Shown here in pieces: positions 38,561-47,375 of a DNA stretch of 64,000 bases. The number at the start of each line of letters is the position of its first letter. Position 1 is the stretch's first letter. The stretch comes from Pseudomonas paraeruginosa PA7. Lineage in GTDB: Bacteria > Pseudomonadota > Gammaproteobacteria > Pseudomonadales > Pseudomonadaceae. The notes under the pieces were generated by a model. The model was given only the letters and a program-made list of their open reading frames with translations, searched no databases and was not told the DNA's origin. The stretch covers positions 3,910,001 to 3,974,000 of the forward strand of contig NC_009656.1 of assembly GCF_000017205.1 (NCBI RefSeq), given 5' to 3'. The translations under genes were made by a program, and so were the position numbers.

Positions 38561-39400
38561 ATGAACTGGATCAGCGCCCTGGCCGAACTGCAGCGCAACG
38601 GCGAACCCTGCGTCCTGGTGACCATCATCGAGGAGCGCGGCTCGACCCCGCGCAACGCCGGCTCGAAGATGGTGGTCAGCGCCGAGCGGCTCTACGACAC
38701 CATCGGCGGCGGCCACCTGGAATACAAGGCCCAGGCCATCGCCCGGGAAATGCTTGCCGCGCGCAGCCAGGATAGCCGCCTGGAACGCTTCAGCCTGGGC
38801 GCCAGCCTGGGCCAGTGCTGCGGCGGCGCCACGGTGCTGCTGTTCGAACCGATGGGCCAGCCGCAGGCACACATCGCCGTATTCGGCGCGGGCCATGTCG
38901 GCCGCGCCCTGGTACCCTTGCTCGCCAGCCTGCCCTGCCGGGTGCGCTGGATCGACTCGCGGGAGAACGAATTTCCCGCGGACCTGCCCGACGGCGTGGA
39001 GAAAGTGGTGAACGACGAAGTGCTCGACGAGGTCGAGCGGATGCCGCCCGGCAGCCACTTCATCGTCATGACCCACAACCACCCGCTGGACCTGGAGCTC
39101 ACCGCGGCGATCCTGGCGCGCAACGACTTCGCCTACTTCGGCCTGATCGGCTCGAAGACCAAGCGCGTCAAGTTCGAGCACCGCCTGCGCGAACGTGGTG
39201 TCGACGCCGAACGCCTGCAACGGATGCGCTGCCCGATGGGCCTGGAGCAGGTGAAAGGCAAGCTGCCGGTGGAGATCGCCATTTCCATCGCCGGCGAGGT
39301 GATCGCCACCTACAACGCCGCCTTCGGCCTGGAGCGCAAGCAGGGTCCGTCGAGCGTCACCCGGCTGACCCCGGAGTCACGCCGCGCCCAGGAATCCTGA
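38561..39400 (+). CDS. xdhC: xanthine dehydrogenase accessory protein XdhC
   Basis: A 279-aa XdhC-family protein that binds and sulfurates/inserts molybdenum cofactor into XdhB. Signs are the N-terminal EERGSTPRNAGSKMVV, GGGHLEYKA, LGQCCGGA with the conserved Cys pair near 85, and a Rossmann-like AVFGAGHVGRALV near 107. ATG 38561 is chosen over longer in-frame forms because GGGAGG lies 8 bases upstream and the XdhC fold starts there. Third gene of the xdhABC-guaD operon. Confidence 0.94.
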   Translation: MNWISALAELQRNGEPCVLVTIIEERGSTPRNAGSKMVVSAERLYDTIGGGHLEYKAQAIAREMLAARSQDSRLERFSLGASLGQCCGGATVLLFEPMGQPQAHIAVFGAGHVGRALVPLLASLPCRVRWIDSRENEFPADLPDGVEKVVNDEVLDEVERMPPGSHFIVMTHNHPLDLELTAAILARNDFAYFGLIGSKTKRVKFEHRLRERGVDAERLQRMRCPMGLEQVKGKLPVEIAISIAGEVIATYNAAFGLERKQGPSSVTRLTPESRRAQES

Positions 39401-39463
39401 GCATCCCTCCCCGCGTCCGCCGTCCGGCGGCGGACCTCCCACAAACCTTTTTTCGAGACTGCC

Positions 39464-40768
39464 ATGACCCGCAACGCCAAAGCCTACCGCGCCGCCATCC
39501 TGCACAGCATCGCCGATCCCGCGGAGGTCGGCGTCGAACGCTCCTACGAATACTTCGAGGACGGCCTGCTGCTGGTGGAGGACGGCAAGGTCGCCCGCCT
39601 CGGTGACGCCGAAGCCCTGCTCGGCGAGATCGGCGACGTCGAGGTCGTCGAGTACCGCGACGCGCTGATCACCCCCGGCTTCATCGATACCCATATCCAT
39701 TTCCCGCAAACCGGGATGATCGCCTCCTACGGCGAACAACTGCTGGACTGGCTGAACACCTATACTTTCCCCACCGAGCGCCAATTCGGCGACAAGGCCC
39801 ACGCCGACCAGGTCGCCGCCATCTTCCTGCAGGAACTGCTGCGCAACGGCACCACCACCGCGCTGGTCTTCGGCAGCGTGCACCGGCAATCGGTGGACTC
39901 GCTGTTCGAGGCCGCCCGGCGCCTGGACCTGCGCCTGATCGCCGGCAAGGTGATGATGGACCGCAACGCGCCGGACTACCTGACCGACACCGCCGAGAGC
40001 AGTTACCGCGACAGCAAGGCGCTGATCGAGCGCTGGCACGGCCAGGGTCGCCTGCTCTACGCGGTGACCCCGCGCTTCGCCCCGACCAGCAGCGCGGAAC
40101 AGCTGGACATGGCGGCGCGGCTGCTGCGCGAGCATCCCGGCGTATACCTGCACACCCACCTGTCGGAGAACCTCAAGGAAATCGAGTGGGTGAAGGAGCT
40201 GTTCCCCGAGCGCAGCGGCTACCTGGACGTCTACGACCATCACGGCCTGCTCGGGCCGCGTTCGGTGTTCGCCCATGGCGTGCACCTGTGCGACGGCGAA
40301 TGCCAGCGCCTGGCGGAGACCGGCTCGGCGGTGGCGTTCTGCCCGACCTCCAACCTGTTCCTCGGCAGCGGCCTGTTCGACCTGCCGAAGCTGGAGCGCT
40401 ACAAGGTCAAGGTCGGCCTCGGCACCGATGTCGGCGCCGGCACCAGCTTCTCCCAGCTGCAGTCGCTGAACGAGGCGTACAAGGTCATGCAGTTGCAGGG
40501 CGCCCGGCTCGATCCGTTCAAGTCGCTCTACCTCGCCACCCTCGGCGGCGCCCGTGCGCTGGAGCTGGACGAGCGGATCGGCAGCTTCGCCGCCGGCAAC
40601 GAGGCGGACTTCGTGGTCCTCGACTACCACGCCACCCCGCTGCTCTCCTACCGCCTGAGCCAGGCCGGCAGCCTGGCCGAGCGGCTGTTCGCGCTGACCA
40701 TCCTCGGCGACGACCGCACGGTGAAGGAAACCTTCGCCGCCGGTCGCTCGGTGCATCGTCGCGACTGA
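39464..40768 (+). CDS. guaD: guanine deaminase
   Basis: Zinc amidohydrolase (434 aa) converting guanine to xanthine, the substrate of the XDH encoded just upstream. Metal-site motifs are GFIDTHIHFPQTGM near 71, HTHLSEN near 229, and GLGTDVGAGTS near 322. 63 bp after xdhC in the same operon, followed by a strong bidirectional terminator. Confidence 0.95.
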   Translation: MTRNAKAYRAAILHSIADPAEVGVERSYEYFEDGLLLVEDGKVARLGDAEALLGEIGDVEVVEYRDALITPGFIDTHIHFPQTGMIASYGEQLLDWLNTYTFPTERQFGDKAHADQVAAIFLQELLRNGTTTALVFGSVHRQSVDSLFEAARRLDLRLIAGKVMMDRNAPDYLTDTAESSYRDSKALIERWHGQGRLLYAVTPRFAPTSSAEQLDMAARLLREHPGVYLHTHLSENLKEIEWVKELFPERSGYLDVYDHHGLLGPRSVFAHGVHLCDGECQRLAETGSAVAFCPTSNLFLGSGLFDLPKLERYKVKVGLGTDVGAGTSFSQLQSLNEAYKVMQLQGARLDPFKSLYLATLGGARALELDERIGSFAAGNEADFVVLDYHATPLLSYRLSQAGSLAERLFALTILGDDRTVKETFAAGRSVHRRD

Positions 40769-40783
40769 CTCCCGGCGGTAACG

Positions 40784-40810
40784 AAAAAGCCCCGCGACGC
40801 GGGGCTTTTT
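40784..40810. terminator. bidirectional terminator guaD / GntR gene
   Basis: AAAAAGCCCCGC (40784-40795), loop GAC, GCGGGGCTTTTT (40799-40810). Perfect stem with A-tract and T-tract, so it works on both strands: 15 bp after guaD and 11 bp after the convergent GntR gene. Confidence 0.92.
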
Positions 40811-40821
40811 CATGCTTCGGA

Positions 40822-41601
40822 TCAGGCCGCCGAGTCGCTGTCGGCCTTGGCCCGGCGCGGCTTCTTCTTGCTCCCGAGCAGATGCGAGAACACCGCGTGC
40901 AGGTCACCGGACGCGTTGTCGCTCTCCAGGTTGAGCTTGCTGTCGATGTGCTCCATGTGATGCATCATCAGGGTCACCGCGCGCTCCTTGTCGCCTCTCT
41001 CGATGGCGTCGAGGATCTCGTTGTGCTCGTCGAACGAGCAGTGCGAGCGGCCGCCGCTTTCGTACTGGGCGATGATCAGCGAGGTCTGCGACACCAGGCT
41101 GCGCTGGAAGCTCACCAGAGGAGCATTGCGCGCCATCTCGGCGAGCTTCAGGTGGAACTCGCCGGACAGGCGGATGCCGGCGCCACGGTCGCCACGGGCG
41201 AAGCTGGACTGTTCCTGCACCACCATCTCGCGCAATTCGGCCAGGCGCTCGGTGGTGGCGTTGTCGGTGGCCAGTTCGGTGATGGCGCGCTCGACGGTGC
41301 GGCGGGCGAAGAGGATCTGCCGGGCCTCGTCGATGCTCGGGCTGGCGACTACCGCGCCGCGGTTCGGCCGCAGCAGCACCACCTGCTCGTGGGCCAGGCG
41401 CGACAGGGCGCGGCGAATGATGGTGCGGCTGACGCCGAAGATCTCGCCGAGCGCTTCCTCGCTCAGCTTGGTGCCGGGGGCCAGGCGTTGTTCGAGGATG
41501 GCGTCGAAGATGTGGGCGTAGACGATCTCGTCCTGGGTACCGCTGCGGGCAGGCTTGCCGGTGCGCGGCGGCTTCCTGATGTGTTGCAACTGATCGGTCA
41601 T
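40822..41601 (-). CDS. GntR-family (FCD-type) regulator of the purine region (proposed)
   Basis: A 259-aa regulator: winged HTH at about 20-85 (YAHIFDAILEQRLAPGTKLSEEALGEIFGVSRTIIRRALSRLAHEQVVLLRPNRG), then a helical FCD domain with metal/ligand residues in EFHLKLAEMA and DEHNEILDAIERGD, and a Lys/Arg-rich tail. ATG 41601 is chosen because the preceding in-frame residues are unlike the family. The palindrome TTGTATACAA occurs in its upstream spacer and before hiuH, puuE, the NCS2-type permease at 49005 and (variants) gcl. That makes this protein the best candidate for a local purine-catabolism regulator; the ligand is unknown. Confidence 0.88.
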   Translation of the reverse strand: MTDQLQHIRKPPRTGKPARSGTQDEIVYAHIFDAILEQRLAPGTKLSEEALGEIFGVSRTIIRRALSRLAHEQVVLLRPNRGAVVASPSIDEARQILFARRTVERAITELATDNATTERLAELREMVVQEQSSFARGDRGAGIRLSGEFHLKLAEMARNAPLVSFQRSLVSQTSLIIAQYESGGRSHCSFDEHNEILDAIERGDKERAVTLMMHHMEHIDSKLNLESDNASGDLHAVFSHLLGSKKKPRRAKADSDSAA

Positions 41602-41692
41602 CGGTCTCGAACCTTGTGCGTCCGGCTTGTGGCCTGGGCTGATCCTCGCTCGCGGGCGCGAGTGAGGCGCGCCGGCGTCTGATAGCGAAATA

Positions 41693-41702
41693 GTGTACAC
41701 AA
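41693..41702. promoter_or_regulatory. GntR-type box variant near the GntR gene
   Basis: GTGTACACAA: perfect 8-bp dyad GTGTACAC, sharing the TGTAyACA core with the other boxes. It lies 92 bp upstream of the GntR start codon, so it could mediate autoregulation. Confidence 0.5.
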
Positions 41703-41827
41703 GCAGCGGCACCCGGCGCATCACCCCTTTCCCTCCTCGTTTCCGCCGCTGCGCCGCCCCGGGCGAAGACCCGCGACGGAAAGCTGATAAAAATGTGGGG
41801 AAACGCCCTCAAACATTCTTTGACCTT

Positions 41828-41839
41828 TTTGTATACAAA
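41828..41839. promoter_or_regulatory. GntR-type box upstream of the AzgA-like permease
   Basis: TTTGTATACAAA, a perfect 12-bp palindrome between the divergent GntR and permease genes. Confidence 0.75.
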
Positions 41840-41863
41840 GGCATAATCGCTCGCACGAGTTCT

Positions 41864-41877
41864 TGACCCAAAGGTCA
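41864..41877. promoter_or_regulatory. RutR-type box upstream of the AzgA-like permease
   Basis: TGACC-CAAA-GGTCA, perfect arms, 25 bp from the GntR-type box (edge to edge) and about 100 bp before the permease start. It is preceded by T, giving TTGACC. Confidence 0.7.
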
Positions 41878-41975
41878 GAAAATCGTGCCCTCACATCACC
41901 TTCGAGCCGCGTCAGGGACCTGGTAACCAACCGGCCCGCAGGACCTAACAACAAGAGCGATGAGGAGTACCTGCT

Positions 41976-43325
41976 GTGGAAAGCACCAAACAAGAAGAAC
42001 AAGGGATCTACGCTGCGACACCGCCCGCCACCGGCCTGCTCGAACGCCTGTTCAAGCTGCGCCAGCACGGTACGACGGTCAGGACCGAGCTGGCGGCCGG
42101 GCTGACCACCTTCATCACCATGGCCTATATCATCTTCGTCAATCCCAACATCATGGCCGACGCCGGCATCGACCACGGCGCAGCATTCGTCGCCACCTGC
42201 CTGGCAGCCGCCCTCGGCTGCTTCCTGATGGGCCTGTACGCCAACTGGCCGGTGGGCCTGGCGCCGGGAATGGGATTGAACGCCTTCTTCACCTATACCG
42301 TGGTCGGCACCATGGGCTACAGCTGGCAGATCGCCCTCGGCGCGGTGTTCATCTCCGGGGTGATGTTCATGCTGCTGACCTTCTCGCGGGTCCGCGAATG
42401 GCTGCTCAACAGCATCCCCCGCAGCCTCAGGTTCGCCATGGGCGCGGGGGTCGGCCTGTTCCTCGGCCTGATCGGCCTGAAGACCGCCGGCATCGTGGTG
42501 GCCAGCCCGGCGACCCTGATCAAGCTCGGCCACCTCACCTCGCCCGGCCCGCTGCTGGCGGCGCTGTGCTTCCTGATGATCGCCGTGCTCGAGTACCGCC
42601 GGGTGTTCGGCGGCATCCTGATCAGCATCCTCGGCGTCACCCTGGTCGGCTGGGCCCTCGGCCTGGTCGAGTACGGCGGGGTGTTCTCGGCGCCGCCGAG
42701 CCTGGCGCCGACCTTCCTGGCCATGGACATCGCCGGGGCCTTCAACGTGAGCATGATCAGCGTGATCCTGGCCTTCCTCTTCGTGCACATGTTCGATACC
42801 GCCGGCACTCTCATGGGGGTCGCCCAGCGCGCGCACCTGGTGAAGGAAGACGGGCGCATCGAGAACCTGTCGAAGGCGATGAAGGCCGACAGCGCCTCCA
42901 GCGTGTTCGGCGGTGCGCTCGGCGTGCCGCCGGTGACCAGCTACGTGGAAAGCGCTGCGGGCGTGGCCGCCGGCGGACGTACCGGGCTCACCGCGGTGGT
43001 GGTCGGTGCGCTGTTCGTCGCCGCGATGTTCTTCGCCCCGCTGGCCGGGATGATTCCCGCCTTCGCCACCGCCGGCGCGCTGATCTACGTGGCCATGCTG
43101 ATGATGGGCGGGATGGCGCACATCGACTGGGACGAGCACACCGAGACCATCCCGGCGATCGTCACGGTGATCATGATGCCGCTGACCTTCTCGGTGGCCG
43201 ACGGCATCGCCCTGGGCTTCATCACCTACGTCGCGATGAAGGTCCTCACCGGCAAGCATCGCCAGGTCTCGGCCAGCCTCTATGCCTTGTTCGTGATCTT
43301 CGTCGCCAAGTTCATCTTCCTCTGA
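41976..43325 (+). CDS. purine permease, NCS2 AzgA-like family
   Basis: Membrane transporter (449 aa, about 12-14 helices) of the AzgA-type branch of NCS2, which imports hypoxanthine, guanine or adenine with protons. Family signs are ELAAGLTTFITMAYIIFVNP near 36, GLAPGMGLNAFFTY near 92, FLFVHMFDTAGTLMGVA near 268, and VTSYVESAAGVAAGGRTG near 315. GTG start with GAGGAG 8 bases upstream. By position it feeds purine bases to GuaD/XDH. GntR- and RutR-type boxes in its leader support control by purine status (inference). Confidence 0.9.
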   Translation: MESTKQEEQGIYAATPPATGLLERLFKLRQHGTTVRTELAAGLTTFITMAYIIFVNPNIMADAGIDHGAAFVATCLAAALGCFLMGLYANWPVGLAPGMGLNAFFTYTVVGTMGYSWQIALGAVFISGVMFMLLTFSRVREWLLNSIPRSLRFAMGAGVGLFLGLIGLKTAGIVVASPATLIKLGHLTSPGPLLAALCFLMIAVLEYRRVFGGILISILGVTLVGWALGLVEYGGVFSAPPSLAPTFLAMDIAGAFNVSMISVILAFLFVHMFDTAGTLMGVAQRAHLVKEDGRIENLSKAMKADSASSVFGGALGVPPVTSYVESAAGVAAGGRTGLTAVVVGALFVAAMFFAPLAGMIPAFATAGALIYVAMLMMGGMAHIDWDEHTETIPAIVTVIMMPLTFSVADGIALGFITYVAMKVLTGKHRQVSASLYALFVIFVAKFIFL

Positions 43326-43336
43326 CCCCCGCGGAT

Positions 43337-43364
43337 GGCGGGTAGCCGCAAGCGGCTATCCGCC
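43337..43364 (+). terminator. hairpin after the AzgA-like permease
   Basis: GGCGGGTAGCCGC-AA-GCGGCTATCCGCC, a 13-bp stem with one G-T pair, starting 11 bp past the stop. No T-run. Confidence 0.5.
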
Positions 43365-43490
43365 CCGAACCCGTCGTTGCCCCCGGGGCGCACGACGCGC
43401 AGCGTCATCCGCCACCCGGCCGCACCGTGCCTCTCTCCTCGTTCCCCGCAGATCGCCGATGACCGACCCTCGGCACACTTCCCGCGAACG

Positions 43491-43515
43491 AAAAAAAGCC
43501 CGCTCGATGGCGGGC
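43491..43515 (-). terminator. intrinsic terminator of hiuH
   Basis: On the minus strand GCCCGC-N6-GCGGGC followed by seven T. Located 43 bp beyond the hiuH stop. Confidence 0.9.
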
Positions 43516-43557
43516 CAGGGAAAAGGACTCAGGGAGTCAATGTTTCGTGGCACGCAC

Positions 43558-43911
43558 CTAGCTGCCGCGATAGGTCGAATAGCTGTAGGGCGAGATCAGC
43601 AGCGGCACGTGGTAGTGATCGTCGGCGCAGGCGATGCCGAAGCGCAGCACCACCTGGTCGAGGAACGCCGGCTCCGGCAGCTGTACACCGCGGGCGCGGT
43701 AGTAGTCGCCGGCATTGAAGACCAACTGGTAGACCCCCGGGCGGAAATCCTCGCCCTGCAGCACCGGCTGGTCGCAGCGGCCGTCATGGTTGGTCAGGGT
43801 GGTGGCGATCAGCTCCAGTTGCTGGCCTTCGACCCGGTACAGCTCGATCTTGATGCCATGGCCGGGGCAGCCGTGCGCGGAATCCAGTACATGCGTGGTC
43901 AAACGTCCCAT
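43558..43911 (-). CDS. hiuH: 5-hydroxyisourate hydrolase (transthyretin-like)
   Basis: Transthyretin-related enzyme (117 aa) opening 5-hydroxyisourate, the product of urate oxidation, to OHCU. Catalytic signs are the N-terminal LTTHVLDSAHGCPG (His), an internal DGRCDQP segment with the catalytic Arg, HYHVPLLISPYSYSTYRGS with a conserved His, and the diagnostic C-terminal YRGS tetrapeptide. ATG 43911 gives exactly the family N-terminus; the open frame upstream is not conserved-looking. It is divergent from puuE with two TTGTATACAA boxes between. Confidence 0.96.
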   Translation of the reverse strand: MGRLTTHVLDSAHGCPGHGIKIELYRVEGQQLELIATTLTNHDGRCDQPVLQGEDFRPGVYQLVFNAGDYYRARGVQLPEPAFLDQVVLRFGIACADDHYHVPLLISPYSYSTYRGS

Positions 43912-44050
43912 GGGTTGCGGGCGCCCGCTGGCGGACACCACTCCTCCTCTTGCCGTTGTTCTAGGGGTCGCTCCGGGGCCGGCCCGGTGCCGCTCGCTGC
44001 AGCCTGCTGGGAGGCCGCCTGCGAGGCAATATAAGTTATTTTCCGAATGA

Positions 44051-44060
44051 TTGTATACAA
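44051..44060. promoter_or_regulatory. GntR-type box upstream of hiuH
   Basis: TTGTATACAA, perfect palindrome, 140 bp before the hiuH ATG and 18 bp upstream of a possible -10 on the minus strand. Confidence 0.75.
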
Positions 44061-44153
44061 AAATACCGATACGATCACAAAATGCGCTGCCTGCCCCGAA
44101 ATCGTGCATTCGTTCCACAAGCCGCACCCGAAGGGGCTCGACTCATCAAGAGT

Positions 44154-44167
44154 TGACCATATGGACA
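44154..44167. promoter_or_regulatory. RutR-type box, imperfect, upstream of puuE
   Basis: TGACC-ATAT-GGACA: one mismatch in the right arm (GGACA for GGTCA). The flanking A/T at the inner positions matches the RutR consensus TTGACCA-NN-TGGTCAA well. Confidence 0.5.
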
Positions 44168-44232
44168 GGTTTGCCGATGGATGAGTGGCATGCTGGCGCT
44201 GCAAGGATTGTATTTACAGACCACCGGCAAAC

Positions 44233-44242
44233 TTGTATACAA
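44233..44242. promoter_or_regulatory. GntR-type box upstream of puuE
   Basis: TTGTATACAA, perfect palindrome, 65 bp before the puuE start codon. Confidence 0.78.
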
Positions 44243-44307
44243 TAAATCCATCACGGCACCCACCGGCCTGCCCGGTACGCCGCCCCTCCACAACAAGGAA
44301 CACGGCT

Positions 44308-45234
44308 GTGAGCGCTGACTACCCACGCGACCTGATCGGATACGGCAACAACCCTCCCCATCCTCACTGGCCCGGCGATGCACGTATCGCCCTGTCCTTC
44401 GTGCTCAACTACGAAGAAGGTGGCGAGCGCTGCGTCCTGCATGGCGACAAGGAGTCCGAGGCGTTCCTTTCCGAGATGGTGGCCGCCCAGCCCTTGCAGG
44501 GCGTGCGCCACATGAGCATGGAATCGCTCTACGAATACGGCAGCCGCGCCGGGGTCTGGCGCCTGCTCAGGCTGTTCAAGCGACGCAACGTGCCGCTCAC
44601 GGTGTTCGCCGTGGCCATGGCGGCGCAGCGCAACCCCGAGGTGATCAGGGCGATGGTCGCCGACGGCCACGAAATCTGCAGCCACGGCTACCGCTGGATC
44701 GACTACCAGTACATGGACGAGGCCCAGGAGCGCGAGCACATGCTCGAAGCCATCCGCATCCTCACCGAACTCACCGGCCAGCGTCCGGTGGGCTGGTACA
44801 CCGGACGCACCGGCCCGAACACCCGGCGCCTGGTGATGGAGGAAGGCGGCTTCCTCTATGACTCCGATACCTACGACGACGACCTGCCCTACTGGGATCC
44901 GGCCAGCACCGCGGCGAAACCGCACCTGGTGATCCCCTATACCCTGGACACCAACGACATGCGCTTCACCCAGGTGCAGGGCTTCAACAACGGCGAGCAG
45001 TTCTTCCAGTACCTGAAGGACGCCTTCGACGTGCTCTACGAGGAAGGTGCGACGGCGCCGAAGATGCTCTCCATCGGCCTGCACTGCCGGTTGATCGGCC
45101 GTCCGGCGCGGATGGCCGCCCTGGAGCGCTTCATCGAGTACGCGCAGGGCCACGACAAGGTCTGGTTCGCCCGCCGCGAAGACATCGCCCGCCATTGGCA
45201 CCGTGAACACCCCTTCCAGGAGAGCAAGGCATGA
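44308..45234 (+). CDS. puuE: allantoinase PuuE (polysaccharide-deacetylase fold)
   Basis: Cofactor-independent type allantoinase (308 aa) of the NodB/polysaccharide deacetylase superfamily, opening allantoin to allantoate. Family signs are the opening PRDLIGYGNNPPHPHWPGDARIALSFVLNYEEGGE, then ESLYEYGSRAGVWRLLRLF, EICSHGYRWIDYQ near 122 (metal-site-like His), and LSIGLHCRLIGRPARM near 258. GTG 44308 with AAGGA about 8 bases upstream; the longer open frame lacks similarity. First gene of the puuE-uraD-alc-allA-puuD operon; its stop overlaps the uraD ATG. Confidence 0.95.
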   Translation: MSADYPRDLIGYGNNPPHPHWPGDARIALSFVLNYEEGGERCVLHGDKESEAFLSEMVAAQPLQGVRHMSMESLYEYGSRAGVWRLLRLFKRRNVPLTVFAVAMAAQRNPEVIRAMVADGHEICSHGYRWIDYQYMDEAQEREHMLEAIRILTELTGQRPVGWYTGRTGPNTRRLVMEEGGFLYDSDTYDDDLPYWDPASTAAKPHLVIPYTLDTNDMRFTQVQGFNNGEQFFQYLKDAFDVLYEEGATAPKMLSIGLHCRLIGRPARMAALERFIEYAQGHDKVWFARREDIARHWHREHPFQESKA

Positions 45235-45746
45235 GCCGTTTCCAGACCCTGACTCCCGCCTCGCTGTCCCGCGAGGCCTTCGTCGAAGCCTTCGCCGATA
45301 TCTACGAACACTCCCCCTGGGTCGCCGAGCAGGCCTATGACCTGGGCGTCGACGACAGCCTCAACGATATCGACGGCCTGCACCAGCGCATGGCCGACAT
45401 TCTCCTCTCGGCCAGCCGCGAGGCCCAGCTGGCGCTGATCAATGCCCACCCGGACCTCGCCGGCAAGGCGGCGATCCGTGGCGAACTGACCGCCTCCAGC
45501 ACCTCCGAGCAGGCTGGCGCCGGCATCCACGAATGCAGCGCCGAGGAGTTCGCCCGCTTCACCGAACTCAACGACGCCTACAAGGCCAGGTTCGGCTTCC
45601 CCTTCATCAAGGCGGTGAAGGGCAGCAACCGCCACCAGATCCTGGCGGCCTTCGAGGAACGCATCCAGCACTCCGCCGAAGAGGAATTCGCTACCGCGCT
45701 GGCCGAGATCAACAAGATCGCCCTGTTCCGCCTGCAGCAGCTCTGA
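45231..45746 (+). CDS. uraD: OHCU decarboxylase UraD
   Basis: Decarboxylates 2-oxo-4-hydroxy-4-carboxy-5-ureidoimidazoline to S-allantoin (171 aa). Family signs are [18 protein letters not shown], the catalytic-His segment [12 protein letters not shown] near 64, [10 protein letters not shown], and [16 protein letters not shown] near 125. Four-base overlap with puuE. Together with HiuH it ensures stereospecific allantoin formation. Confidence 0.96.
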   Translation: MSRFQTLTPASLSREAFVEAFADIYEHSPWVAEQAYDLGVDDSLNDIDGLHQRMADILLSASREAQLALINAHPDLAGKAAIRGELTASSTSEQAGAGIHECSAEEFARFTELNDAYKARFGFPFIKAVKGSNRHQILAAFEERIQHSAEEEFATALAEINKIALFRLQQL

Positions 45747-45763
45747 GGCCTGCGGAGACGAAC

Positions 45764-46762
45764 ATGAACGCCGACCACGCGCCCTTCCGCCACTACCTCG
45801 ACCTCGCCGACGCGCGCCTGGGCAGCCAGGTGGTCGCTGTCAGCGACGAGTGGTTCGCCCCGGCCAGCCGCATGCTGCAGGCCGGCGAGCCGGTGTGGAA
45901 GGAAGGCGTGTTCGACGACAGCGGCAAGTGGATGGACGGCTGGGAAACCCGCCGCAAGCGCTTCGAGGGCCATGACCAGGCGGTGATCCGCCTGGGTGTG
46001 TCGGGCGTGCTGAAGGGCGTCGACATCGACACCCGCTTCTTCACCGGCAACCATCCGCCGGCGGCTTCCCTGGATGGCTGCTTCTGCGCCGAAGGCGATC
46101 CGGATGACGGCACGTCCTGGAGCGAAGTGCTGCCGAGCGTGGAGCTGCAAGGCGATCGCCACCACTACCACGCGATAGATGACGAGCGTCCCTGGACCCA
46201 CCTGCGCCTGAACATCTACCCGGACGGCGGCATCGCCCGCCTGCGCGTGTACGGCGTGCCCTACCGCGACTGGCGCAGCCAGACGCCGGGAACGGCGCTC
46301 GACCTGGCCGCGGCGATCAACGGCGGCCGGGCGCTGGCGTGCTCCGACCAGCACTTCGGGCCAATGGTCAACCTGCTCAAGCCCGGTCGCGCGCTCAATA
46401 TGGGCGACGGCTGGGAAACCGGCCGTCGCCGCACCCCGGGCCACGACTGGGCGATCATCGCCCTCGGTCATCCCGGCAGTATCGAGGCGGCGGTCGTCGA
46501 TACCCTGCACTTCAAGGGCAACTATCCGGAAAGCTGCAGCATCCAGGCCGCCTTCGTGGAAGACGGAAACGAGGCCCGGATCGAGGCGCAGAGCCTCTTC
46601 TGGCGCGAACTGCTGCCAGCGCAGAAGCTGGAAATGCACCACGAACACCGGTTCGAACGGCAGCTCAACGCCCTCGGCCCAGTCAGCCATGTACGCCTGA
46701 ACATCTTTCCCGACGGCGGCGTCAGCCGCCTGCGCCTGTTCGGCAGGCCGCAACTACCGTGA
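45764..46762 (+). CDS. alc: allantoicase
   Basis: Hydrolyses allantoate to ureidoglycolate and urea (332 aa). It shows the internally duplicated allantoicase fold: repeat 1 with [14 protein letters not shown] and [12 protein letters not shown], repeat 2 with [14 protein letters not shown] and [17 protein letters not shown]. Both repeats end with [17 protein letters not shown] or [17 protein letters not shown]. 17 bp after uraD. One of two steps here that release urea, relevant to the urea transporter at the right end of the cluster. Confidence 0.96.
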   Translation: MNADHAPFRHYLDLADARLGSQVVAVSDEWFAPASRMLQAGEPVWKEGVFDDSGKWMDGWETRRKRFEGHDQAVIRLGVSGVLKGVDIDTRFFTGNHPPAASLDGCFCAEGDPDDGTSWSEVLPSVELQGDRHHYHAIDDERPWTHLRLNIYPDGGIARLRVYGVPYRDWRSQTPGTALDLAAAINGGRALACSDQHFGPMVNLLKPGRALNMGDGWETGRRRTPGHDWAIIALGHPGSIEAAVVDTLHFKGNYPESCSIQAAFVEDGNEARIEAQSLFWRELLPAQKLEMHHEHRFERQLNALGPVSHVRLNIFPDGGVSRLRLFGRPQLP

Positions 46763-46817
46763 GGCCCCGGGCCCCGCGTGCGCCCGGAAGACAACAAACA
46801 GAATCGACAGGACCAGT

Positions 46818-47327
46818 ATGCGCACTCTCAAGATCGAGCCGTTGACCAAGGAAGCCTTCGCCCCGTTCGGTGATGTGATCGAAACCGAAGGCAGCGACTA
46901 TTTCATGATCAACAACGGCTCCACCCGCCGTTATCACAAGCTGGCCACGGTCGAGACCGCGCAGCCGGAGGATAACGCGATCATCAGCATCTTCAGCGCC
47001 GAAAAGCTGGAGATGCCATTGCGCATCCGCATGCTGGAACGCCATCCGCTGGGCAGCCAGGCCTTCATCCCGCTGCTCGGCAACCCCTTTCTGGTCGTGG
47101 TCGCGCCACTTGGCGATGTACCTGTACCGGGCCTCGTCCGCGCCTTCCTGACCAACGGAAGGCAGGGCGTCAATTACCACCGCGGCGTCTGGCACCATCC
47201 GGTGCTGACGATCGAAAAGCGGGATGACTTCCTGGTGGTCGATCGCAGCGGTTCAGGGAACAACTGCGACGAGCATTTCTTCACCGAGGACGAACAGCTC
47301 CTCCTCGACCCCCAATCAAACCAATAA
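46818..47327 (+). CDS. allA: ureidoglycolate lyase AllA
   Basis: Cupin-like enzyme (169 aa) splitting ureidoglycolate into glyoxylate and urea. Signs are the opening LKIEPLTKEAFAPFGDVIE, MLERHPLGSQAFIPL near 74, and the metal/active-site RGVWHHPVL near 121 with the C-terminal DEHFF. 55 bp after alc. Its product glyoxylate is the substrate of Gcl encoded 6.5 kb away. Confidence 0.95.
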   Translation: MRTLKIEPLTKEAFAPFGDVIETEGSDYFMINNGSTRRYHKLATVETAQPEDNAIISIFSAEKLEMPLRIRMLERHPLGSQAFIPLLGNPFLVVVAPLGDVPVPGLVRAFLTNGRQGVNYHRGVWHHPVLTIEKRDDFLVVDRSGSGNNCDEHFFTEDEQLLLDPQSNQ

Positions 47328-47375
47328 GAGAGGTCCTGCCGCCGGTCCGCCGGCCAGGGCAAGAGGTACAAGACT

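Larger units (their letters stand above)
41602..41975. other. 374-bp divergent control region (GntR gene / purine permease)
   Basis: No gene. It holds a GTGTACAC dyad (41693-41700) near the GntR gene, a perfect TTTGTATACAAA (41828-41839), and a RutR-type box (41864-41877). A GAGGAG ribosome site precedes the GTG start of the permease. Confidence 0.7.
43912..44307. other. 396-bp divergent control region hiuH / puuE
   Basis: No gene. Two perfect TTGTATACAA boxes (44051-44060 and 44233-44242), one near each divergent gene, and one imperfect RutR-type box (44154-44167) between them. A minus-strand -10 TATATT (44028-44033) could serve hiuH; a -35 at 17 bp would fall on the first GntR-type box. 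Confidence 0.7.
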